52,465 nucleotides of DNA from Actinomycetota bacterium (GTDB lineage: Bacteria > Actinomycetota > Acidimicrobiia > Acidimicrobiales > RAAP-2), in the NCBI GenBank assembly GCA_021324355.1, contig JAJPJD010000019.1, forward strand, positions 1 to 52,465, read 5' to 3'. The notes below the pieces were generated by a model. The model did no database searches. It was not told the origin of the DNA and was given only the letters and a program-made list of their open reading frames with translations. Shown here in pieces: positions 40,468 through 47,559 of the stretch; the stretch's first letter is position 1, and each line of letters starts with the position of its first letter. The translations under genes were made by a program, and so were the position numbers.

Positions 40468-42449
40468 GCGTCGCCACCCTCCGGCCGACCAGCTCCCGGG
40501 CCGCCACGTCGCCGGTCACCCGGACCCTCGGAGTCAGCCTCGACACGCTGCGCCACCTCGGCTTGGGCCTCCTCGGCCTCCAGGCGGTGGCGCTGGCGGC
40601 GTGGAGCGCGCTCGAGGCCGGCCGCTCCGCTCTCAGCCGGGACTTCTCCATCTACTACCAAGCGTTCTGGCTGATCGGCCACGGCCACCTCACCCCCTTC
40701 GACACCCCCGACGGCTTCTCGTTCTGGGCCAGCCACGGTGAGCTGCTCTTCTGGCCCCTGGCTCTCGCGGGCCGGCTGTGGCCCCACCCGGTAACCCTGC
40801 TGTGGCTCCAGGACGCGGCCCTAGTGGGGGCGGAGACGGTCGCCCTGGGCTGGACCTGCGACGTCGCGGCGACCAGTGCCCGGGAGCGGCCCGGCTCCCG
40901 GCTCCCGGCGCTGCTGGTCGGCCTGGCGATCGTGCTCCTGGTCGCCGACCCCTGGGTCTACTGGACTGCCGCCTTCGACTTCCACTTCGAGGTGGTCGGG
41001 CTTCTGTTCGTCCTCTTGGCCGCCCGGGAGCTGTGGCGAGACCCGACCAGCAGGCGGCTGTGGCTGTGGGCCGCGCTGGCGCTGGCGAGCGGCGACGTCG
41101 TCACCACCTACCTGTTCGTCGTGGCCCTGGGCGGCGCGCTGGCCGGGGCCCGGTGGCGCCGGCGCGGCCTCGAGCTGGCCGGCCTCGCCCTGGCCTGGGA
41201 GATCCTCCTGGCCGCGGCGGGGGCCGACAAGGGGTCGGGGCTCATCGGCGGCTACGCCTACCTGGCCCTGGGGGCCCAGGTCCCCCCGACCACCTTCGGG
41301 CTGACCCAGCTGGTCAAGGGAGTAGCGGCCCACCCCGGCAACGTGGCCCGGGCGCTGTGGACCCGCCGCCTCGACATCTACGCCGCCCTGGCCGCGCCGG
41401 GGCTCCTCGGGGTGGCCAGCCGCTGGATCGCGCTGCCGGCGTTGGCGGTCGTTTTGGAAAACGCCCTCAATCGAAGCTTGAACTTCCTCGTTCCGGGGTT
41501 CCAGGACCTGCTGGTGTACCTGTGGGTCCCGGTGGGGACGGTGGTGGTCCTGGCCGCCCTGGGCCGGCGCCGGGCCCGGCTGGCAGCCGCCCTGGCGGTG
41601 GCGGTCGGCCTCGCCACCTTGGGGTGGGCGGCGGTGTGGCTGCCCCGGACCCCCGGCCACTGGCTCCGGGTGTCGGCCGGGACCTCCTCGGTGCTGGCGA
41701 CGGCCGAGCGGCGGGTCCCGGCGGCCGACGAGGTGGTGGCCTCCCAAGGGGTAGCCGGGGCGTTCGGCGGCCGGCGGTGGATCTACCCGGTCATGGGCCC
41801 CGGCACCCTCCCGGTCCGCACCCCGGTGGTGTGGGTGGTGGTCGCCCCGGCCCAGGGGATCGAGACCGACCCGGTCCGCTCGGCCATCGCGCTGGCTGCC
41901 GAGCTGGCCGGGCCGCTACGGGCCCGCCTGGTGCTCGACGGCGACGGGGTGTGGGTCTTCCGTTGGGTTCCCCGCCCCGGCACCCGGAGCCTCATCGTCC
42001 CGGGGGCCGTGCCCACGGTCGCCGGGTGGAGCTCGACCGGGACCGCCGGCACCCCGGTCACCGACGGTCCGTCGGCCAACTGGCGGGCCGAGGCCACCGG
42101 GCGCCCGGGCTACGTGGTCGACGGCGACTACTGGCAGGCCCGACCGGGCACCTACCAGGCCACGGTGGCCCTGGCCACAACGGTCCCGGTCAACGTCGAG
42201 GCCTGGGACGCCACGACCGACACCCTGCTCGCCCGGCGCGCCATCCCCCCGACCGACGGGCCGCGGGTGGTCACCATGCCGGTGGTCCTGCGCACCACCC
42301 CCGGGCCGACTCCCTTCGGCGGGTTCGGCCCGTTCCGGATCCAGCCCGTCCCCCCGCCCCCCGGGGACCAGCTCGAGCTGCGGGTGTGGAGCCCCGGTGG
42401 TGGCGAGGTGAGCGTGGCCTCGTTGGAGCTGGTCAAAAGCGGCCGCTGA
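40464..42449 (+). CDS. DUF2079 membrane protein, putative glycosyltransferase
   Basis: A 661-residue polytopic protein. After the first helix it has SRDFSIYYQAFWLIGHGHLT, then PFDTPDGFSFWASHGELLFW and a HP-rich loop, the conserved opening of DUF2079 proteins, a GT-C-like family with an acidic residue in the first external loop. About nine to ten helices follow, then a 250-residue soluble C-terminal region with a beta-type end (VNVEAWDATTDTLLARRAIP). ATG 40464 overlaps the previous gene's stop by four bases, so the two likely act as a pair. The gene ends 24 bases from the end of the convergent sortase gene. Confidence 0.75.
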   Translation: MSVATLRPTSSRAATSPVTRTLGVSLDTLRHLGLGLLGLQAVALAAWSALEAGRSALSRDFSIYYQAFWLIGHGHLTPFDTPDGFSFWASHGELLFWPLALAGRLWPHPVTLLWLQDAALVGAETVALGWTCDVAATSARERPGSRLPALLVGLAIVLLVADPWVYWTAAFDFHFEVVGLLFVLLAARELWRDPTSRRLWLWAALALASGDVVTTYLFVVALGGALAGARWRRRGLELAGLALAWEILLAAAGADKGSGLIGGYAYLALGAQVPPTTFGLTQLVKGVAAHPGNVARALWTRRLDIYAALAAPGLLGVASRWIALPALAVVLENALNRSLNFLVPGFQDLLVYLWVPVGTVVVLAALGRRRARLAAALAVAVGLATLGWAAVWLPRTPGHWLRVSAGTSSVLATAERRVPAADEVVASQGVAGAFGGRRWIYPVMGPGTLPVRTPVVWVVVAPAQGIETDPVRSAIALAAELAGPLRARLVLDGDGVWVFRWVPRPGTRSLIVPGAVPTVAGWSSTGTAGTPVTDGPSANWRAEATGRPGYVVDGDYWQARPGTYQATVALATTVPVNVEAWDATTDTLLARRAIPPTDGPRVVTMPVVLRTTPGPTPFGGFGPFRIQPVPPPPGDQLELRVWSPGGGEVSVASLELVKSGR

Positions 42450-42473
42450 GCCGGCGCCGCCCACGAGGACCGG

Positions 42474-43703
42474 TCAGCCGACCGGGGCCATGTTCCACCC
42501 GGTGACCACCAGCTGGCCACCTGTGACTCCAGCCAGCATCTGGACCCGGTAGGTCCCGGCCGCCCGGCCGCCCGCAAGCACCGGCTCGGTGGTCAGGGAA
42601 GCACCGGTCAGCTGGCCGCCGTCCACCACCAGCACCGGGTCGAACAGGGCGTCGTTGCGAACCACGGTCGCCCCGGCCAAAGGGGCGGCGGCGGTGAACG
42701 GGACGGTCGGGGCCAGCTGGGCCCACCAGGCCGCCTGGCCCTGCTCGGCCGACCGCAGGGCGGCGAAGTACAGCTCGAGCACCGCTCCCTCGTCGTCCAG
42801 CGGCGCCGTGCTCTGCTCCCAGGCCGGGCTGGGGGTCCCGGTCAGGCTGAGAGAGCCAAGCGGGGCCGGGTTGTGGGCCAGGTCCAGCCCCTGGGCCGCC
42901 AGGGGGACCGGTGCTGGGACCACCGGCGGCGCGACGCTCACCGGGCCCGAGGCGCTAGTGCCGACATAGACGATCTTGGACAGAGTGGCCTCGACCACGT
43001 AGCGCTCGGAGGTGAGGAACAGGGCGTTGAGCGGGTAGCAGGTCACAAGGACCAGGCGCGGCGCCACGGTCTGGTCGATCGGGGTGCCCGCCACCACCAC
43101 CCGGTGGTCGGTGACCCGGTAGAGGTAGGTCCGGCAGGGAGTGGCGAGGACCAGCGGCGAACCGACTGCCAGCTGGTCGACGTGGCTGAACCAGGTGACG
43201 TCGTGGGCCGCCAGCACCACGGTCCCCGAGGTCCCGGGCCACGAGCTGGCCGGGACGTGGCCGACCGCCACGCTCAGCACCGAGGCCGAGGTCCCCTCGG
43301 CCACCGGTGCTTCGAGCCCGATCGACGGGGCACGCAGGAGCGCCTCGACCTTCGGGGACTGGCCCTGCGAGCTCTGGTCCTGGGCATCGGCCGCCAGCCC
43401 GGACCCGAGCGCCCCGTCGATGGCACCGCTCGAGCCGCCGGTGCTTTGGGGCTGGGCGCACCGTCCGCTGTCCTGGGCCGCTCGCAGCGCGCCTTGCTCC
43501 TGGTGGATCAGCGCCGCCCCGGTGCCCTCGGAGTTCCAGTAGAAGAGGTAGACGTGGGCGGCCAGGGCCACGCCGGCCACGATCGAGGCCACCGCGGCCC
43601 AGAACCCGACGCGCCGCGGCCAGCTCGCCCGCCCGGCCGACGGGCCTCGGGCGTGGCTGCCCCAGCGCCTGCCGGCCCCCGATCGCCCGTCGTCGTAGCC
43701 CAA
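42474..43703 (-). CDS. Sortase with additional C-terminal domain
   Basis: A 409-residue membrane protein with one helix (about 33-53) and a sortase domain (about 118-245). The triad is His 167 in VVLAAHDVTWF, Cys 222 in LVLVTCYP and Arg 234 in TSERYVVEA. The context RAPSIGLEAPVAEGTSASVL with GHVPASSWPG and LVTCYP is closer to class D/F-type enzymes than to the class E gene at 35582. Residues 250-409 form an extra extracytoplasmic region ending AGTYRVQMLAGVTGGQLVVT, not part of ordinary sortases and possibly NTF2-like. TTG 43703 is used because GGAG lies seven bases upstream. It is the last gene of the group starting with phosphomannomutase. Confidence 0.83.
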   Translation of the reverse strand: MGYDDGRSGAGRRWGSHARGPSAGRASWPRRVGFWAAVASIVAGVALAAHVYLFYWNSEGTGAALIHQEQGALRAAQDSGRCAQPQSTGGSSGAIDGALGSGLAADAQDQSSQGQSPKVEALLRAPSIGLEAPVAEGTSASVLSVAVGHVPASSWPGTSGTVVLAAHDVTWFSHVDQLAVGSPLVLATPCRTYLYRVTDHRVVVAGTPIDQTVAPRLVLVTCYPLNALFLTSERYVVEATLSKIVYVGTSASGPVSVAPPVVPAPVPLAAQGLDLAHNPAPLGSLSLTGTPSPAWEQSTAPLDDEGAVLELYFAALRSAEQGQAAWWAQLAPTVPFTAAAPLAGATVVRNDALFDPVLVVDGGQLTGASLTTEPVLAGGRAAGTYRVQMLAGVTGGQLVVTGWNMAPVG

Positions 43704-43797
43704 GGGAGCGCTCCAGGATCCGACCGCTCCCAGTGTGGCCCGCCCACAGCTCCGGGCCGCGGCTTTTCGTTGCCGGCGGGGTCGGGCGAGCGAGCGG

Positions 43798-44862
43798 CTA
43801 CTCCGCCCGCAGGTGGCGCTTCAGGTCCTGGAGCACCGGCACCGGACCCGGGTCGATCCCCTCCCGGCCGGCCAGGTGGAGCGAGACGAAGTCTCCCACC
43901 AGGACCAGGTCGAAGAAGCGGGCGATGGGGCTGTCGCCCTGCGCCCACACCGTGACGACCTCGGCCACCACCTCGAGGAGGAGCTCGGACACCCAGGCGA
44001 ACCGCCTCGCGACCTGGGGGTGTTCGTCGGCCGTGCGCAGCTCGATGGCAGTGAGGACCTGGCGGGTCATGTCCCCGTACTGGCCCCACCCGGCGATCTC
44101 GTTGTGGCACAGCTCGGGCTGGGCCGACCAGAAGGCCGGCGCCTTGGCGTTCTCGTTGACCTGGGTCTTCCAGCGGGACGCGGCCACCGCCCCCAGGCCG
44201 TGGGCGCCGTGGATGAGGGGGATGGTGCGACCGATCCGCCGGGCCACCTCCTTGGCCGGGCTGTCCGATCCCACCAGCTGGTCTCGGCGACGGGCCAGGT
44301 GGTCGAAGGAGGCAGCCAGCTGGTCCTGCATCCCGGGCAGCAGCCCGAGGCGATCGGCCATCACCAACAGGGGGACGGCCATGGCCCCGATGGCTGCCCG
44401 GGGCTGGGGGATGGTCGAAGGGACCGGCACCACCGGCGCCCCGTGCTCGGCGGCCAGCCGGGCCAGTGCCCCGCCCCCGGTCACCGCGACCAGCGAAGCT
44501 CCGGCAGCCACGGCCGCCTCGGTGGCCGACAGGGTCTCCTCGGTGTCCCCCGAGCACGAGACGCTGAAGACGAGCGAGCGCGGTCCGACCCAGCGCGGCA
44601 GCTCGTAGGTCTTGACCGGGACCACCGGCACCGGACAGGTCCCGCTGGCTGCGGCGGCCAGGACGTCGCCAGAGATCCCGCTGCCGCCCATGCCAACCAC
44701 CGCCACCGAGTCGATCCGGTCCCCATCGGGGAGGTCCCCCACGGCGCGCCCGGCGTCGAACCCGGCCACGATCTGCTCGGGGAGACCGGCGGCCAGGCTC
44801 CACATGGCCAGCGAGTCGACGGCCAGCGGCGAGGCGGACGGCCCGGCCGGAGTCACGGTCAT
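43798..44862 (-). CDS. SIS-domain phosphoglucose/phosphomannose isomerase
   Basis: A 354-residue sugar isomerase of the bifunctional PGI/PMI type. The first SIS domain carries SVAVVGMGGSGISGDVLAAA and VFSVSCSGDTEETLSATEAA, the sugar-phosphate-binding Ser/Thr loops. The second has IPLIHGAHGLGAVAASRWKT followed by QVNENAKAPAFWSAQPELCH, with the conserved Glu and His. It interconverts fructose 6-phosphate with glucose 6-phosphate or mannose 6-phosphate. ATG 44862 overlaps the stop of the small gene upstream. Together with phosphomannomutase it can supply GDP-mannose for envelope glycans. Confidence 0.9.
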   Translation of the reverse strand: MTVTPAGPSASPLAVDSLAMWSLAAGLPEQIVAGFDAGRAVGDLPDGDRIDSVAVVGMGGSGISGDVLAAAASGTCPVPVVPVKTYELPRWVGPRSLVFSVSCSGDTEETLSATEAAVAAGASLVAVTGGGALARLAAEHGAPVVPVPSTIPQPRAAIGAMAVPLLVMADRLGLLPGMQDQLAASFDHLARRRDQLVGSDSPAKEVARRIGRTIPLIHGAHGLGAVAASRWKTQVNENAKAPAFWSAQPELCHNEIAGWGQYGDMTRQVLTAIELRTADEHPQVARRFAWVSELLLEVVAEVVTVWAQGDSPIARFFDLVLVGDFVSLHLAGREGIDPGPVPVLQDLKRHLRAE

Positions 44863-45110
44863 CCCCCGCTCGGTGCCGGCGTGCCGGTCTCGGTGGCCCC
44901 CCCGGCCTCGGCCTTGGCCACCAGGCGCTGGTGCTCGGCCTCGTCAACCGAGACCGCCTCGTCGATCAACATGACCGGGATCGAGTCGACGATCTTGTAG
45001 GCCCGGTGAAGGCGGGGGTTGTACAAGATGTCCTCGTCGTCGAAGTACCACAGCGGCCCCTTGTCCTCGGGGCACGCCAACAGCTCGATCAACAACGGAT
45101 CCAGGGGCAT
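44859..45110 (-). CDS. Trm112-like small protein
   Basis: An 83-residue protein starting MPLDPLLIELLACPEDKGPL, then YFDDEDILYNPRLHRAYKIV and DSIPVMLIDEA, the Trm112/YcaR fold pattern. Only one cysteine (Cys 13) remains, so the zinc site of classical Trm112 is absent, as in many bacterial members. The C-terminus is acidic and then Gly/Thr-rich. Genes of this kind often sit between phosphomannomutase and the isomerase in actinobacteria, as here. ATG 45110 has GAGGAC upstream; the stop overlaps the isomerase start. Its role is unclear, perhaps a chaperone or activator. Confidence 0.8.
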   Translation of the reverse strand: MPLDPLLIELLACPEDKGPLWYFDDEDILYNPRLHRAYKIVDSIPVMLIDEAVSVDEAEHQRLVAKAEAGGATETGTPAPSGG

Positions 45111-45148
45111 CGCAGTCCTCTTCGCCAGCTCTTCGGTTCGTCCGGTTG

Positions 45149-46507
45149 CTACTCGCCCAACTCGGCCACCAAGGCCAGGACCTCCGCCACGTGACGAGCG
45201 CACTCCTCCTCGGAGTGGGCCTCCACGTTGAGACGGAGCAGCGGCTCGGTGTTCGACGGCCGCAGGTTGTACCACCAGTCGCCGTAGTCCACGGTCAGCC
45301 CGTCCAGGCGGTCGATGGTGACGCCCTCGGCCGCGACCCGCTGGGCGACTCGTTCGACCATCCGGGCCGGGTCCTTCACCTCGGTGTTGATCTCGCCGGA
45401 GCTCGCATAGCGGCGATAGGGGGCGAGGAGGGCCGACAGCGGTCGGCCGGCCTTGCTCATGAGCTCGAGCACCACCATTGCGGCGATGATCCCCGAGTCG
45501 GCCCGGAAGTTGTCGGCGAAGTAGTAGTGCCCGGAGTGCTCGCCGCCGAAGACCGCTCCGGTCTCGGCCATGACCGCCTTGATGTAGGAGTGACCGACCC
45601 GGGTCCTCACCCCGACCCCGCCCAGCTCGGCGATGGTCTCGGGCACCACCTTGGAGCAGATGAGGTTGTACAGAATGGTCGCCCCGGGGTGCTTCTCGAG
45701 CATGGCGGCGGCCACCAGGGCGGTGGTGAGCGAACCGGAGACTGTCTGGCCCTGCTCGTCGACCAAGAACACCCGGTCGGCGTCCCCGTCGAAGGCCAGG
45801 CCGACGTCGGCTCCCAGCTCGGCCACCGCCCGCTTCAGGTCGGCCTGGTTCTCCTCCTGGATCGGATCGGCCGGGTGGTTGGGGAAGGTGCCGTCGAGCT
45901 CGGGGTACAGCACGGTGAGCTCGAAGGGCAATGGCCCGAACACGAGCGGGGCCACCAAGCCGCCCATGCCGTTGGCGGTGTCGGCGACCACCCTGAGGGG
46001 CCGAAGCTCGGCACAGTCCACGAACGACCGGACGTGGACGGCGTAGGCCTCCAACAGGTCCAGCTGCTCGGGCTCGGGGCCCGGCGGACCCGCCGGCGGT
46101 TCCTCCAGGTAGCCGACCGCCAGCCGCTGCACCTCGAGCAAGCCGGTGTCCCGACCGATCGGCCGAGCCCCAGCGTGGCAGAGCTTGATCCCGTTGTAGT
46201 TGGCCGGGTTGTGGGAGGCGGTGAACATGGCCCCCGGGGCATCGAGCGTGCCCGAGGCGAAGTACAAGAAGTCGGTGGAGGCCATCCCCAGGTCACAGAC
46301 GGCCGCCCCGGCGGCCCGGGCCCCTTCGGCGAAGGCGGCAGCGAGCTCGACCCCTGAGGGCCGCATGTCCCGGACGACCAGCATCCGTCCGGTCCCGCAG
46401 TAGGTGGCCATGGCCGAGCCGATGGCCCGGCACAGCTCGGCGTCCAGCTGGTCCGGGTAGGTGCCGCGGACGTCGTAGGCCTTGAACACGCCGGCTGGAT
46501 CGCCCAT
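45149..46507 (-). CDS. manB: Phosphomannomutase/phosphoglucomutase
   Basis: Alpha-D-phosphohexomutase of 452 residues converting mannose 6-phosphate and mannose 1-phosphate (or the glucose pair). It starts FKAYDVRGTYPDQL. The phosphoserine loop is TASHNP with Ser 98, the metal loop DGDADR (240-245), the sugar loop GGEHSGHYYF and the phosphate-binding loop RPSNTEP. All four signatures are intact. ATG 46507 has a TACGCT -10-like element nine bases upstream. It heads an apparent four-gene group: mutase, Trm112-like, isomerase, sortase. Confidence 0.94.
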   Translation of the reverse strand: MGDPAGVFKAYDVRGTYPDQLDAELCRAIGSAMATYCGTGRMLVVRDMRPSGVELAAAFAEGARAAGAAVCDLGMASTDFLYFASGTLDAPGAMFTASHNPANYNGIKLCHAGARPIGRDTGLLEVQRLAVGYLEEPPAGPPGPEPEQLDLLEAYAVHVRSFVDCAELRPLRVVADTANGMGGLVAPLVFGPLPFELTVLYPELDGTFPNHPADPIQEENQADLKRAVAELGADVGLAFDGDADRVFLVDEQGQTVSGSLTTALVAAAMLEKHPGATILYNLICSKVVPETIAELGGVGVRTRVGHSYIKAVMAETGAVFGGEHSGHYYFADNFRADSGIIAAMVVLELMSKAGRPLSALLAPYRRYASSGEINTEVKDPARMVERVAQRVAAEGVTIDRLDGLTVDYGDWWYNLRPSNTEPLLRLNVEAHSEEECARHVAEVLALVAELGE

Positions 46508-46516
46508 GGCGCGCCC

Positions 46517-46522
46517 AGCGTA
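46517..46522 (-). promoter_or_regulatory. -10 element TACGCT of the phosphomannomutase gene
   Basis: On the minus strand TACGCT lies nine bases before the ATG at 46507. It belongs to the recurring TAnnnT-near-start pattern in this window, here in an 83-base divergent gap. Confidence 0.4.
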
Positions 46523-46578
46523 ACCGAGGTCGGCCGGCTCGCCGAGGCCCGCGGGGATCCGGGGCCCGACCCGCTCGC

Positions 46579-46584
46579 TAGCGT
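46579..46584 (+). promoter_or_regulatory. -10 element TAGCGT of the PPOX-type gene
   Basis: TAGCGT lies exactly six bases before the ATG at 46591. No ribosome site is present, so the transcript is probably leaderless. Confidence 0.5.
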
Positions 46585-46590
46585 GCAGCC

Positions 46591-46974
46591 ATGCTGCACG
46601 ATGCCACCAAAGCGCTGGCCCGGGGCAAGAGCTTCGCGGCCCTCACCACCTTGTTCGAGGACGGCAGCCCCCAGACCAACTTGATGTGGGTGGACGCTGA
46701 CGACGATCACGTCCTCATCAACACCGAGGTCCATCGCCAGAAGTACCGCAACCTCACCCGAGACCCCCGGGTCACGGTGGCCATCTTCGACCCGGTCAAC
46801 CCCTACCACTACGTCGAGGTGCGGGGCCGGGTGGTCGGGGAGGTACGCGGCGAGCAGGCCAGGGCTCACATCGACCAGCTGAGCACCAAGTACACCGGCG
46901 GGCCCTACGCGATGCCGATCACCAGCGAGCGGGTCATCGTGAAGATCGCCCCGGAGCGAGAACGCTCGCAGTAG
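46591..46974 (+). CDS. PPOX-class F420-dependent oxidoreductase
   Basis: A 127-residue split-barrel flavin-reductase-fold protein. The pattern SFAALTTLFEDGSPQTNLMW, then VLINTEVHRQKYRNLTRDPR and VTVAIFDPVNPYHYVEVRGR followed by STKYTG matches the PPOX-class F420-binding proteins of actinobacteria, with the Arg/Lys cluster (HRQKYRN) expected to bind the deazaflavin phosphate. It probably reduces small aromatic or unsaturated substrates using F420H2; the true substrate is unknown. ATG 46591 lacks a ribosome site but has a well-placed -10. A strong hairpin follows 11 bases after the stop. Confidence 0.88.
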   Translation: MLHDATKALARGKSFAALTTLFEDGSPQTNLMWVDADDDHVLINTEVHRQKYRNLTRDPRVTVAIFDPVNPYHYVEVRGRVVGEVRGEQARAHIDQLSTKYTGGPYAMPITSERVIVKIAPERERSQ

Positions 46975-46985
46975 CGAGGGCTGCA

Positions 46986-47024
46986 AGCCACCTCCCCGGC
47001 CCCGTGGAGTCGGGGGAGGTGGCT
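46986..47024 (+). terminator. Strong hairpin terminator
   Basis: AGCCACCTCCCC (46986-46997) pairs perfectly with GGGGAGGTGGCT (47013-47024), a 12-base GC-rich stem with a 15-base loop, beginning 11 bases after the PPOX gene stop. No T-run follows. It is the best terminator candidate in the window. Confidence 0.7.
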
Positions 47025-47166
47025 CCCGCAGTCGACCCGGCGCAGTCCGGTACCCGAAACCGACTCGTCACGACCCCGCCCTTGTTGCGCCGGCCGGCGC
47101 ACGGGACACTGGCAGGTGCCGGAGATCCGGCGGGTGGCACCCGCCCGGTCCGTGGAGGAGGTTGCC

Positions 47167-47559
47167 GTGCCGACCTACATCTCACTCATCAACTTCACCC
47201 ACCAGGGAGTGACCTCGGTCAAGGAGTCGCCGGCCAGGCTGGAGGCCGCCCGGGAGGCGGTCCGTCCGTTCGGTGCCGAGATCCGAGACGTCTTCCTCAC
47301 GCTCGGCCGCTACGACCTGGTCGCGGTGGTGGAGGCCCCCGACGACACCGCGGCGGCCAAGGCGGTGCTGGCCATCGCCTCGGGCGGCAACGTGACCAGT
47401 GAGACCCTGCGAGCCTTCCGAGAGGACGAGTACCGAGACATCGTGGGCGCGATCCAGCCGGCGGCCGAGCACCCGGCCTTTGCCGCGGTCGAAGCGGTCC
47501 GCCAGAAGCTGGTCGAGTCACTCGAGGAGCTGCAGCGGGCCCTGCTCAGGCGGGACTGA
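47167..47559 (+). CDS. GYD-domain protein
   Basis: A 130-residue protein whose first 95 residues match the GYD family: PTYISLINFTHQGVTSVKES, a helix, then EIRDVFLTLGRYDLVAVVEA and GGNVTSETLRAF. These are small alpha-beta barrel-like cytosolic proteins of unknown function, with 'GxYD' (here GRYD) as the signature. GTG 47167 has GGAGG five bases upstream, better than a longer in-frame start at 47116. The last 42 bases overlap the end of the oppositely oriented membrane-protein gene. Confidence 0.85.
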   Translation: MPTYISLINFTHQGVTSVKESPARLEAAREAVRPFGAEIRDVFLTLGRYDLVAVVEAPDDTAAAKAVLAIASGGNVTSETLRAFREDEYRDIVGAIQPAAEHPAFAAVEAVRQKLVESLEELQRALLRRD

